Positions 8,677 to 17,919 of a stretch of 64,000 bases of DNA are shown here, piece after piece. Position numbers and translations under genes: made by a program. The DNA comes from Ralstonia sp. UBA689 (lineage in GTDB: Bacteria; Pseudomonadota; Gammaproteobacteria; Burkholderiales; Burkholderiaceae), in NCBI RefSeq assembly GCF_002298975.1, contig NZ_DBMV01000019.1:39347-103346 (forward strand), given 5' to 3'. Below the pieces are notes generated by a model, which saw only the letters and a program-made list of their open reading frames with translations, had not been told where the DNA came from and searched no databases. How positions within the stretch are numbered: position 1 is the first letter of the stretch; each line of letters starts with the position of its first letter.

Positions 8677-9390
8677 TCAGGAAGCGGCATGGCTGCCCGC
8701 CAGCCTTCGCAGCGGCGCCGCGTCGACGATCTCCACCGTCCGGTAGTGGCAGCGGATCCACCCCACGCGCTGCCAAGCCTGCAGGTACTTGGAGATGGTC
8801 TGCCGCGAGCGCGCCAGCATGCGACCGAGTTCTTCGTTGCTGGCCGCCACGGTGCGCCCGTCGCCGGCGCGGGCGAGTTGCAGCAGGCGCTGGGCGAGGC
8901 GCGCATCGGCGGGCATTTCGCTGGCGTGCTCGAACTCGTCGAAGATCAGGCGGATGCGCTGGCAGAGTTGCTGCATCAGCGCCCACATGCCGGCCGGGTA
9001 GGCGCCCACGACACGTGCAAACGCGGCGCTGCCCAGCAGGATGAGCGTGGTCGGCCCCTGGGCATGCGCGCTGTGCGTGCGGCCGCCGCCATCAATGAGC
9101 GCAATCTCCCCAAACCACTCGCCCGCGCGCAGCACGCCGTAGACGAGTTCACTGCCAGCATCCGTCGTGCGGCTGATGCGCACGCGGCCCCGCGCGATCA
9201 GGAACATGCCCTGCGCCGGGCCGCCGTGTGGGTGGATGCATTCGCCATCGGGGTAGGTGATGAGGCGGGCGGTGGGCGCGATCTCGGCCAGCAGGTCGGC
9301 CGGCGCATCGCGCAGCCAGCCCTGCGCGAGTTGCGTGGGCGCCGGCGCAGGGTGGGTGTGGGTCTGGGGCTGTGAGGCTTCGGCAGGCAT
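8677..9390 (-). CDS. Crp/Fnr-family transcriptional regulator
   Basis: This 237-aa regulator has a cyclic-nucleotide-binding-type beta-barrel at about residues 30-140, with GGPAQGMFLIARGRVRIS and AGEWFGEIALIDGG. A long dimer helix follows, then a winged helix with ASNEELGRMLARSRQTISKYLQAW at about 185-210. There are no N-terminal Cys clusters, so it is not an oxygen-sensing FNR. It is divergent from the HD-domain gene; the 16-bp palindrome at 9425-9440 between them is its likely binding site. The effector is unknown. Confidence 0.92.
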   Translation of the reverse strand: MPAEASQPQTHTHPAPAPTQLAQGWLRDAPADLLAEIAPTARLITYPDGECIHPHGGPAQGMFLIARGRVRISRTTDAGSELVYGVLRAGEWFGEIALIDGGGRTHSAHAQGPTTLILLGSAAFARVVGAYPAGMWALMQQLCQRIRLIFDEFEHASEMPADARLAQRLLQLARAGDGRTVAASNEELGRMLARSRQTISKYLQAWQRVGWIRCHYRTVEIVDAAPLRRLAGSHAAS

Positions 9391-9424
9391 GGTGGCAGGA
9401 TGCAGCGAAGGGCGGGCGGTGCAT

Positions 9425-9440
9425 TGTCAAGCGCTTGACA
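9425..9440. promoter_or_regulatory. 16-bp palindrome, probable Crp/Fnr-type operator
   Basis: TGTCAAGCGCTTGACA is a perfect palindrome in the 157-bp gap between the divergent Crp/Fnr gene and HD gene. It has the TGTnA-N6-TnACA spacing of Crp-family half-sites. Each arm also contains TTGACA, a sigma-70 -35 match, on opposite strands, so bound regulator could control both promoters. Symmetry and sequence are seen; the binding partner is inferred. Confidence 0.55.
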
Positions 9441-9547
9441 GTCTGCGTGCAAGTGCCGGGCAGAGAATGGCCCACAGAAGCACCCTCAAGCCGCGCGCCC
9501 ATGACGCGGCATCCCAGACCCGTTCAGGCGACGAAGGAGACACCCCC

Positions 9548-10173
9548 ATGACTGATCACACCCATACCGCCCCGCGCGCGACCTTTTCCCACATGGAGCA
9601 CGGCACGCGCGAGGACTGGGCTGCCATCTCGGCCGAGTTCATGCCCTACGCCCGCGCGCTGCCCGACCGTGTGCTGGCACACCTGAAATTGCTTGACGGC
9701 GATTGCGGTGGCTTCCCCATCGACCGCCTTGCGCACTCGCTGCAGACCGCCACGCTCGCCCACCGCGACGGCCGCGACGAGGAATACGTGGTCTGCGCGC
9801 TATTGCACGATATTGGCGACACGCTGGGCAGCTTCAACCATCCGGACATCGCCGCGGCCATCCTCAAGCCGTTCGTCAGTGCCGAGAACCTGTGGATGGT
9901 CGAGAAGCACGGCATCTTCCAGGGCTATTACTTCTTCCACCACCTCGGGCTTGATCGCAACCTGCGCGAGCAGTACCGCAGCCAGCCCGAACTGTTCGAG
10001 CGCACCGCCGAGTTCTGCGCCAAGTACGACGCCGCCGCCTTCATGCCGGATTACGATAACCTGCCGCTCTCGTTCTTCGAGCCGATGGTGCGCCGCGTGC
10101 TGGCGCAGCCGCGCAACTCCATCTACGTAAAGGACGGCGAACCGGCGATGGTGAAGGCTGGCGCCGAGGCCGC

Positions 10174-10177
<4 letters not shown>
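9548..10177 (+). CDS. HD-domain protein (phosphohydrolase-like)
   Basis: This 209-aa cytoplasmic protein has an HD-type metal site. H63 in RLAHSLQTA and the H87-D88 pair in LLHDIGDTLG match the first metal ligands of HD phosphohydrolases, and the later conserved DNLPLSFFEPMV is typical of small HD proteins related to phosphonate or nucleotide metabolism. The start MTDHTHTAP has AGGAG about 9 nt upstream. Its stop codon overlaps the stop of the convergent dehydrogenase gene. The substrate is unknown. The shared divergent promoter suggests control by the Crp/Fnr-type regulator. Confidence 0.85.
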
Positions 10178-11169
<992 letters not shown>

Positions 11170-11225
11170 GGCGGTGGAGCAAGCGGACGTGATGCCGACA
11201 GCTTACCCGCACCGCCGGGCGGTGC

Positions 11226-12251
11226 TCAGAGTGTCAGGACAATGCGGCCATCCACCTTGCCCGCCTTCAGATCAGCGAGGACCTGGTTGATGTTGTCGAG
11301 CTTGTCACGGTGAATGTGAGCGCGTACCAACCCCTCGGCGGCAAACTGCAAAGACTCCTGCAAATCAAGCCGCGTGCCGACGATGGAGCCGCGCACCGTG
11401 ATGCCATTGAGCACGGTGGAGAAAATCGGTAGCGGAAAATCCCCCGGCGGCAGCCCGTTGAGCGAAATCGTGCCGCCGCGCCGCACCATGCCCAGCGCCT
11501 GCGCGAAGGCGCTGCGCGAGACCGCCGTGACCAGCACGCCGTGCACGCCGCCGATCTCTTTCTGGATGACGGCGGCCGGGTCCTGTTGGGAGGCATCGAC
11601 CGCCAGCTTGGCGCCCAGCTCGCGTGCCAGTGCCAGCTTTTCGGGCGCCACGTCCACCGCCACTACGTGCAGGCCCATGGCAATCGCATACTGCACGGCC
11701 ACGTGCCCCAGCCCGCCGATGCCGGAGATGGCAATCCATTGGCCGGGCCGCGTGTCGGTCATGCGGATGCCCTTGTAGACCGTCACGCCCGCGCACAGGA
11801 TGGGCGCGATCTCTTCAAAGCCGACCTGTGCGGGCAGGTGGCCGACGTAGTTCGGATCGGCCAGCACGTATTCGGCATAGCCGCCGTTGACGGAGTAACC
11901 GGTGTTCTGTTGCTCGTGACAGAGGGTTTCCCAACCGCTCAGGCAATGTTCGCAATGGCCGCAAGCGGTGTAGAGCCAGGGCACGCCCACGCGGTCGCCT
12001 TCCTTGACGGCGGTGACACCTTCGCCCACTGCCGCCACGAACCCCACGCCCTCGTGCCCGGGGATGAATGGCAGGCGCGGCCGGACGGGCCAGTCGCCAT
12101 CGGCGGCGTGCAGATCGGTGTGGCAGACGCCCGAAGCCTGGATCTTGACGAGAATCTGCCCACGCCCGGGTGTGGGGATCGGCACTTCCTCAAGGCGCAG
12201 GGGCTCGCCAAATGCGTGGACAACCGCGGCTTTCATCATCTGGGCCATCAC
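11226..12251 (-). CDS. adhP: zinc-dependent alcohol dehydrogenase
   Basis: This 341-aa medium-chain dehydrogenase oxidises ethanol or reduces aldehydes with NAD(H). Catalytic zinc ligands are in GVCHTD and PGHEGVG. The structural zinc loop is CGHCEHCLSGWETLC. The Rossmann motif GIGGLGHVAVQ is near residue 175. Length and motifs match the AdhP/propanol-preferring class. Two nearby starts (MMAQMM and MMKAAV) differ by four residues. Downstream of it is ldhA. The upstream spacer holds a GGTTGAC / GTCAACC inverted repeat (12282-12288 and 12314-12320), a possible regulator site shared with eutB. Confidence 0.9.
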   Translation of the reverse strand: MMAQMMKAAVVHAFGEPLRLEEVPIPTPGRGQILVKIQASGVCHTDLHAADGDWPVRPRLPFIPGHEGVGFVAAVGEGVTAVKEGDRVGVPWLYTACGHCEHCLSGWETLCHEQQNTGYSVNGGYAEYVLADPNYVGHLPAQVGFEEIAPILCAGVTVYKGIRMTDTRPGQWIAISGIGGLGHVAVQYAIAMGLHVVAVDVAPEKLALARELGAKLAVDASQQDPAAVIQKEIGGVHGVLVTAVSRSAFAQALGMVRRGGTISLNGLPPGDFPLPIFSTVLNGITVRGSIVGTRLDLQESLQFAAEGLVRAHIHRDKLDNINQVLADLKAGKVDGRIVLTL

Positions 12252-12281
12252 TGGTCTCCGAGTTGGGGGAGCTACCAGTCT

Positions 12282-12320
12282 GGTTGACGCCCGGCCCGCC
12301 CGGGTTGATGTGAGTCAACC
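12282..12320. promoter_or_regulatory. inverted repeat between adhP and eutB
   Basis: GGTTGAC and GTCAACC are separated by 25 nt in the 175-bp space between the divergent adhP and eutB genes. It is a candidate operator or looping site; no regulator gene lies next to it. Confidence 0.3.
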
Positions 12321-12426
12321 GCTTCCGCGTGTGATGCCGAACGCATCGGAGGGGCTTGATCGACCCGTCATGGAAGGAGTGCTAGCCTGAAACCTCCTGC
12401 CGCTTTTTTTCTTGACGGAGTCCGGC

Positions 12427-13830
12427 ATGCCCCGCTTCTCCCAACTCGTGGGTGGTGAGACTTACCGCTTCGACAGCCTCAAGGACGTGCTGGCCAAAGC
12501 CAGTCCGGCGCGCTCCGGCGATGCGCTGGCCGGCATTGCGGCAGCCAGCGCGGCTGAACGCGTGGCGGCGCAGATGGCACTGGCCGAGATTCCCCTCAGG
12601 CACTTCCTGAACGAAGCCGTCATCCCGTACGAGACGGACGAGGTCACGCGCCTGATTGTCGACACGCACGACGCAGCGGCCTTCGCGCCGGTCAGCCATC
12701 TCACGGTCGGCGATTTCCGCAATTGGCTGCTGAGCGACGCGGCGGACGAAACCGCACTGACCGCGCTCGCGCCGGGCATCACGCCCGAGATGGCGGCGGC
12801 GGTGTCCAAACTGATGCGTGTGCAGGACCTGATCCTCGCAGCGCAGAAGGTGCGCGTGGTCACGCGCTTTCGCAACACGCTGGGTTTGCGCGGGCGCATG
12901 TCGACGCGCCTGCAGCCGAATCACCCGACCGACGATCCGGCCGGCATTGCCGCCAGCCTGCTCGACGGGCTGATGTACGGCAGCGGCGATGCGGTGATCG
13001 GCGTCAATCCGGTGTCGGACAGCACGGCCGCCATCTGCAACCTGCTGGAGATGCTCGACGCGGTCATCCAGCGCTATGCGATTCCCACCCAGGCCTGCGT
13101 GCTCACGCACGTGACGACTTCCATCGAGGCCATCCGCCGTGGTGTGCCGGTGGACCTCGTCTTTCAGTCGATTGCCGGCACGGAAGCGGCCAACGCCAGC
13201 TTTGGCGTGAGCCTCGCGTTGCTGCAGGAGGCGCATGAAGCGGCGCTCAGCCAGCAGCGCGGCACCGTGGGCAACAACGTGATGTATTTCGAGACCGGCC
13301 AGGGCAGCGCGCTGTCGGCCAACGCGCACCACGGCGTCGATCAGCAAACTTGCGAGGCGCGGGCCTACGCGGTGGCGCGGCGCTTCAAGCCGCTGCTGGT
13401 CAACACGGTGGTCGGCTTTATCGGGCCGGAGTATCTGTACGACAGCAAGCAGATCATCCGCGCCGGGCTGGAAGACCACTTCTGCGGCAAGCTGCTGGGC
13501 GTGCCGATGGGTTGCGACATCTGCTACACCAACCACGCCGAGGCCGACCAGGACGACATGGACACGCTGCTGACGCTGCTGGGCGCGGCGGGCGTCAACT
13601 ACATCATGGGCATCCCCGGCTCCGACGACGTGATGCTGAATTACCAGACCACCTCGTTCCACGATGCGTTGTATGTGCGTCGCGTGCTGGGCCTGCGGCC
13701 CGCACCGGAGTTCGAGGACTGGCTCGCGCGCATGGGCATCGCCACGCAAGCCGAGGGGCAGGGTGGGCATCTTGCGCTGGCCGATGCGTTGCCCGACACC
13801 TTCCGCCGCGCCGTGGCGCAACTGACCTAA
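12427..13830 (+). CDS. eutB: ethanolamine ammonia-lyase large subunit
   Basis: This 467-aa subunit holds the active site of the adenosylcobalamin-dependent enzyme that splits ethanolamine into acetaldehyde and ammonia. Family hallmarks are FARLQPN-like STRLQPNHPTDD, GDAVIGVNPV, HVTTSIEAIRRG, YFETGQGSALSA, NTVVGFIGPEYLY and the Cys-rich MGCDICYTNHADAD-like segment (MGCDICYTNHAEAD). Length is close to the enteric enzyme (453 aa). The start MPRFSQ is preferred to MTESGM five codons upstream by alignment to known N-termini. EutC follows after 8 nt. The product acetaldehyde could be handled by the divergent alcohol dehydrogenase. Confidence 0.97.
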   Translation: MPRFSQLVGGETYRFDSLKDVLAKASPARSGDALAGIAAASAAERVAAQMALAEIPLRHFLNEAVIPYETDEVTRLIVDTHDAAAFAPVSHLTVGDFRNWLLSDAADETALTALAPGITPEMAAAVSKLMRVQDLILAAQKVRVVTRFRNTLGLRGRMSTRLQPNHPTDDPAGIAASLLDGLMYGSGDAVIGVNPVSDSTAAICNLLEMLDAVIQRYAIPTQACVLTHVTTSIEAIRRGVPVDLVFQSIAGTEAANASFGVSLALLQEAHEAALSQQRGTVGNNVMYFETGQGSALSANAHHGVDQQTCEARAYAVARRFKPLLVNTVVGFIGPEYLYDSKQIIRAGLEDHFCGKLLGVPMGCDICYTNHAEADQDDMDTLLTLLGAAGVNYIMGIPGSDDVMLNYQTTSFHDALYVRRVLGLRPAPEFEDWLARMGIATQAEGQGGHLALADALPDTFRRAVAQLT

Positions 13831-13838
13831 GGCGTGCC

Positions 13839-14642
13839 ATGACCGACAAAGATGACGACACGCCAGCCATTGCCACGCAGAATCCTTGGCAGCAACTGCG
13901 GCGGCTGACCCCCGCGCGCATCGCGCTCGGCCGAGCCGGGGGCAGCCTGCCAACGCAGCCGCAACTCGCGTTTCAGGCCGCGCATGCGCAGGCACGCGAC
14001 GCCGTGCACCTGCCGTTCGATCATGCCGCGTTGCAGGCGCAACTGGACGGCCAGGGCATTGCATCCTTGCTGCTGCACAGCGCCGCTCAGGATCGGCACG
14101 CCTATCTGCAGCGGCCCGACCTCGGCAGGCGGTTGGACGCGGCTTCCGCGCAGCGATTAGGGCAGGCCCCCGCCAGCAGCGTGGATGTTGTCATCGTGGT
14201 GGCCGATGGGCTTTCCGCACTCGCCGTGCATCGGCACGCTGCGCCGCTCGTCGCCCGTGTGGCGGAGGACATCCGCGCCGAGGGTTGGAGCATGGCGCCG
14301 GTTGCGCTGGTGGAGCAGGGCCGCGTTGCCATCGCCGACGAGGTGGGCGAGCGGCTGCGCGCGCGCATGTCCGTCATCCTTATCGGCGAGCGGCCGGGGC
14401 TGAGTTCTCCGGACAGCCTGGGCATCTACTTCACCTATGCGCCCAAGGCCGTGCTGACCGATGCGGCGCGCAACTGCATCTCGAACGTGCGCCCCGAGGG
14501 TTTGAGCTACGCCATGGCCGCGCACAAGCTGCTGTACCTGATGCGCGAGGCGTGGCGGCGGCAGCTCTCCGGCGTGCAACTCAAGGAGGAGGCCGAAGTA
14601 CCCACGCTGGGCACCGCGCGCCGCAACTTCCTGCTGGATTGA
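13839..14642 (+). CDS. eutC: ethanolamine ammonia-lyase small subunit
   Basis: This 267-aa partner of EutB helps bind the cobalamin cofactor. Recognisable segments are PARIALGRAGGSLPT near the N-terminus, VVIVVADGLSALAVHRHA in the middle and ERPGLSSPDSLGIYFTYAPK. The start is 8 nt after the eutB stop, so the two are co-transcribed. The pair lacks eutA, permease and microcompartment genes in this window, the simple arrangement common in non-enteric proteobacteria. Confidence 0.96.
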   Translation: MTDKDDDTPAIATQNPWQQLRRLTPARIALGRAGGSLPTQPQLAFQAAHAQARDAVHLPFDHAALQAQLDGQGIASLLLHSAAQDRHAYLQRPDLGRRLDAASAQRLGQAPASSVDVVIVVADGLSALAVHRHAAPLVARVAEDIRAEGWSMAPVALVEQGRVAIADEVGERLRARMSVILIGERPGLSSPDSLGIYFTYAPKAVLTDAARNCISNVRPEGLSYAMAAHKLLYLMREAWRRQLSGVQLKEEAEVPTLGTARRNFLLD

Positions 14643-14705
14643 TGTGCCGGCCGGCCGGGCTGTTAGCATGCCGGGATCTTTTGGCTTTCCTGCGAGCAGA
14701 GTCCC

Positions 14706-16145
14706 TTGCCCGTCACCTCCACCTTCCTCTGGCACGACTACGAAACCTTTGGCGCCGTGCCGCGCCGCGATCGACCCGCGCAGTTTGCGGGCATCCGCAC
14801 CGATGCCGAACTCAACGAGATTGGCGAGCCCGTCGAGCTGTTCTGTCAGCCCTCCAACGACTGGCTGCCCGACCCGACCTCGTGCCTCATCACCGGCATC
14901 ACGCCGCAGCAGTGCGCCAAGCAGGGCATCCCGGAATATCGTTTTGCTCAGGCCATCGAGCGCGAACTGGGCACGCCCGGAACCATCGGTGTCGGCTACA
15001 ACACCATCCGCTTTGACGACGAGATCACGCGCCACCTGTTCTGGCGCAACCTGATCGACCCCTATGCGCGCGAGTGGCAGAACGAATGCGGGCGCTGGGA
15101 CTTGCTGGACGTGGTGCGCACCACCTGGGCGCTGCGCCCGGAAGGCATCCAATGGCCGACGAACGATGAGGGCAAACCGAGCTTCAAGCTGGAGCATCTC
15201 TCGCAAGCCAACGGCTTGGTGCATGAAGCCGCGCACGATGCGGTGTCCGACGTGCGCGCGACGATTGCGCTGGCACGGTTGATCCGCAATGCGCAGCCGC
15301 GCCTGTTCGATTTCTGTTTTGCGCTGCGCAAGAAAGAGCGCGTGCTGGCGGAGATCGGGGACACACCACGGCCGCTGCTGCACATCTCCGGCATGTACGG
15401 CGTAGACCGCGGCTGCATGGCCGTGGTGTGGCCGCTGGGCTGGCACCCGACCAACAAGAACGAACTCATCGTGTGGGACTTGGCGTTCGACCCGTCCGAG
15501 CTGTTCAACATGGACGTCGCCGCCATCCGCGAGCGCATGTTCACGCGCAGCGTTGATCTGGCCGAGGGCACGACGCGCCTGCCGATCAAGTCGATCCATA
15601 TCAACAAGTCGCCCATCGTCATCAGTAACCTGAAGACGCTGCAGGCTGCACAGGCCGAGCGCTGGGGCATCGACTTTGCGATTGTTGAACGCCACGCCGG
15701 CATCGCCCAGGGCGCGCCGGATATGCGCGAGACGTGGCGCCAGGTCTACGCGCGCGAGCTGGCGCCGATCGAAGACGTGGACCAGAACCTCTACGGCGGC
15801 TTCGTCGGCAATGACGACCGCCGCACGCTCAACGAACTGCGCACGCTCAGCGGCGAACAGCTCGCGCGCTTGCATCCGGAGTTTGCGGATGCGCGTCTGC
15901 CGGAATTGCTGTTCCACTACCGCGCGCGCAACTTTCCCGATACGTTGAGCGAAGACGAACACGAACAGTGGGAGCAGTTGCGTGCGGAGCGGCTGTTCGA
16001 GGGGCGCGATGGTTATCTGACGCTGGATGCGTATATGGAGCGCATCGACCAGTTGGGTGCTGAGGCCGCCGAGCGCGGCGACGCGCGTGCAGAGCGCATC
16101 CTTGCGGTGCTGCATGACTACGCTGAAATGGTGGCGCCGGAGTAG
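14706..16145 (+). CDS. sbcB: exodeoxyribonuclease I
   Basis: This 479-aa 3'-to-5' single-strand DNA exonuclease is used in recombination and mismatch repair. The DEDDh active site is visible: FLWHDYETFG near the N-terminus (Asp, Glu), a middle Asp in GYNTIRFDDEI, and HDAVSDVRATI with the His and last Asp near residue 180. The C-terminal half carries the SH3-like and helical regions of the SbcB family. Length matches the E. coli enzyme (475 aa). The only start in position is TTG at 14706 (PVTSTFLWHDY follows), preceded by a weak GAGCAG. It appears monocistronic; the folded repeat begins 38 nt after the stop. Confidence 0.95.
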   Translation: MPVTSTFLWHDYETFGAVPRRDRPAQFAGIRTDAELNEIGEPVELFCQPSNDWLPDPTSCLITGITPQQCAKQGIPEYRFAQAIERELGTPGTIGVGYNTIRFDDEITRHLFWRNLIDPYAREWQNECGRWDLLDVVRTTWALRPEGIQWPTNDEGKPSFKLEHLSQANGLVHEAAHDAVSDVRATIALARLIRNAQPRLFDFCFALRKKERVLAEIGDTPRPLLHISGMYGVDRGCMAVVWPLGWHPTNKNELIVWDLAFDPSELFNMDVAAIRERMFTRSVDLAEGTTRLPIKSIHINKSPIVISNLKTLQAAQAERWGIDFAIVERHAGIAQGAPDMRETWRQVYARELAPIEDVDQNLYGGFVGNDDRRTLNELRTLSGEQLARLHPEFADARLPELLFHYRARNFPDTLSEDEHEQWEQLRAERLFEGRDGYLTLDAYMERIDQLGAEAAERGDARAERILAVLHDYAEMVAPE

Positions 16146-16183
16146 GTTGTCGCGCTGGAGCTGGTTTGTTGTTGGTTGCTTGG

Positions 16184-16607
16184 GGTGCATCCCTTGTTTC
16201 ATCCCCTGCCGGGGCTGACTCACTTTTCTTTGTCTTGCCAAAGAAAAGTAAGCAAAAGAAAGGCGTGCCCAAGATGGCGACTTCCCCTTGGATTTGTGTC
16301 GCGGGGAGGGAAGGGAGGCAAACTCGCTGCGCTCAGACAAGCCTCCCTTCTTTCTCCTCCCCGCAACAAAAATCCAAGGCGCCATCAAGGGCAGGAAAGG
16401 CCAAACCGACGAAGAGCAGAAGGGAGCGCCAAGGCCGGTTGAGCGCACTGCGAAGGGTTTGGAATGCAAGACGGAGTGGTGCACAGGCAAAAGCGGGTGT
16501 GCTTTGCCCTTGCCCTTGATGGCGCCTTTCTTTTGCTTACTTTTCTTTGGCAAGACAAAGAAAAGTGAGTCGGGCCCGGCAGGGCACGAAACAGGGGATG
16601 AACCACC
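16184..16607. repeat. folded repeat element, copy A
   Basis: The ends form long inverted repeats: 49 nt at 16217-16265 is the perfect reverse complement of 16523-16571, and similarity continues outward to 16184 and 16607. Each arm is itself a hairpin (CTTTTCTTTG / CAAAGAAAAG around 6 nt). Inside, 16273-16386 folds into a long hairpin with the 19-nt apical loop AACTCGCTGCGCTCAGACA at 16321-16339. A further perfect 16-bp pairing joins 16378-16393 to 16510-16525. The element is related to copy B at 26011-26527. No plausible protein is encoded. It follows sbcB and may also end its transcript. Confidence 0.85.
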
Positions 16608-16748
16608 AAGCCCAAGCCACCGACGGGAGCCGCCCAAACAACGCGCCATCTCCCGCAACAACTCGAAACTTGCCGCGCCGCATCCGCAACCGCTAGACTC
16701 CCCGGGCTCGCGCAAAAAAAGCGTGAGCCGGGAGTGCAATCCCGAATT

Positions 16749-16853
16749 TAGAGAAATCCGTGAGTGCCGTTATAGCTCTCGCGTGCCAGCGTTCGCCTTA
16801 CGGGCGGGCCCGGCAGGGAGGGCTTCGGCCCTGCCGATTCTTTGATTTCTCTA
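16749..16853. repeat. inverted repeat enclosing a UUCG hairpin
   Basis: TAGAGAAATC (16749-16758) and GATTTCTCTA (16844-16853) are perfect inverted copies about 85 nt apart. Between them, CGGCAGGG (16811-16818) pairs with CCCTGCCG (16829-16836), and AGGGC-TTCG-GCCCT (16819-16832) is a stable UUCG-type hairpin. The structure ends about 80 nt before the LOTUS-domain gene and may be a leader, terminator or small transposon relic. Confidence 0.45.
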
Positions 16854-16931
16854 GTCGGTATTGCACACCTTGTCGCGCGCCCGCCCACCCCTCGCGGTGG
16901 GTGGCTCCTCAATTCACCAGAGGACAGGACA

Positions 16932-17840
16932 ATGGTTCCACCGCCCCAGGTTGCGCTTATCACCCACGGGTCTCGCTCCGCATCGATACCGCCCGACGAT
17001 GTGGCAGACCTGCAGCACGAAGTCCAACGCCTGTTTGGCCGCTGCCTCCTTCGCTTGCAGCAATACGAAACCCTCATCAAGCACCTCGTTGCGACCCATC
17101 GCCTTGCGGGGCCGCCATCCGCCCTGGAGCGAATCCGCGCGCAGCGTATCAAGAACTACGCGACCAAGCCGCTGGGCTACCAGATCGACGTTCTCCTCAA
17201 CTCGTTCTTCACCACCGAGCCAGCGCCGCACGCAAGCATTGACGATGCTGCACGCTCCATCGAGTCGCCCGCGTTCGGCTATCGAAGCACGATACAGATG
17301 TCTGCCGAGGACTACGCCAGGACGAAAGCCGAACTGAAGCGTCTGGTCGATTCCCGCAACGATCTCGTGCACGACTTCGGCGGTCGGTTTGATTTCCAGA
17401 CGCGCGATGGTTGTGGCGCAGCTAGCGCGTATCTCGACGATTGCTACTCCCGCATCGATGCGCAGTACCGGCGGCTATGCGTGTGGGTCCGGGGCGTGGA
17501 TGCGGCCCGAGCCATGGCTGAGGCGTTCATGCCGGCGCCTGGATTTCCCGAAGTCTTTCAAGATGACACCGTGCCTGACGGCACGACGCCGTGGGCGACG
17601 GCGGGCATTGTTGCCACGCTGCGCGACGCGATTGCGGAACTGAATGCAGGCGAATGCGCCTGGACAAGGCTCGACCATGCGGTTGCTCTTATTCAGCGCA
17701 AGCATCCCGGGCAAACGCCGCGCAAGTACGGCTGCAAATCTTGGCGGCACGTCTTGAATGTGTGCCGGGTGTTTGATCTGGAATACCGGGCGGGTCAGAA
17801 CGCCCGACGGGTGGCGTGGTTCAGAGAGCGTGATCGCTAG
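16932..17840 (+). CDS. OST-HTH/LOTUS-domain protein with HEPN-like motif
   Basis: This is a 302-aa cytoplasmic protein without signal peptide. The C-terminal about 60 residues (TLRDAIAELNAGE..., then TPRKYGCKSWRHVLNVC) match the OST-HTH/LOTUS fold, a small RNA-binding domain. The N-terminal two-thirds are helical and contain RNDLVHDFG near residue 145, an R-x4-H arrangement like the catalytic motif of HEPN ribonucleases. The start MVPPPQV is chosen after GAGGACAGGAC; an in-frame ATG at 16842 would add 30 Arg/Pro-rich residues. It stands alone between two structured regions. The LOTUS call is fairly firm; the HEPN call and any RNase or defence role are inference. Confidence 0.75.
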   Translation: MVPPPQVALITHGSRSASIPPDDVADLQHEVQRLFGRCLLRLQQYETLIKHLVATHRLAGPPSALERIRAQRIKNYATKPLGYQIDVLLNSFFTTEPAPHASIDDAARSIESPAFGYRSTIQMSAEDYARTKAELKRLVDSRNDLVHDFGGRFDFQTRDGCGAASAYLDDCYSRIDAQYRRLCVWVRGVDAARAMAEAFMPAPGFPEVFQDDTVPDGTTPWATAGIVATLRDAIAELNAGECAWTRLDHAVALIQRKHPGQTPRKYGCKSWRHVLNVCRVFDLEYRAGQNARRVAWFRERDR

Positions 17841-17855
17841 CGCAATCTGCTTCCG

Positions 17856-17887
17856 ACAAAAAAAACCGGAGGCCAATGCCTCCGGTT
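17856..17887 (-). terminator. intrinsic terminator of the indolepyruvate oxidoreductase gene
   Basis: AACCGGAGGC and GCCTCCGGTT form a perfect 10-bp stem with a CAAT loop. On the minus strand it is followed by a run of eight T. It lies 33 nt past the stop of the leftward gene and could also end the rightward LOTUS gene. Confidence 0.9.
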
Positions 17888-17919
17888 CCCCCAACTTCAC
17901 TTCCCCGACCATCAATGCA

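Noticed and set aside
16166..16615. Lys/Ser-rich frames such as FFVLPKKSKQKK inside the repeat
   Set aside because: The same peptides arise on both strands and in both copies because of the inverted repeats; there is no ribosome-binding site and no stable length.
14157..16739. 860-codon open frame on the minus strand over eutC, sbcB and repeat copy A
   Set aside because: It is antisense to two firm genes and runs through the folded repeat; the translation is low-complexity Arg/His/Ala sequence.
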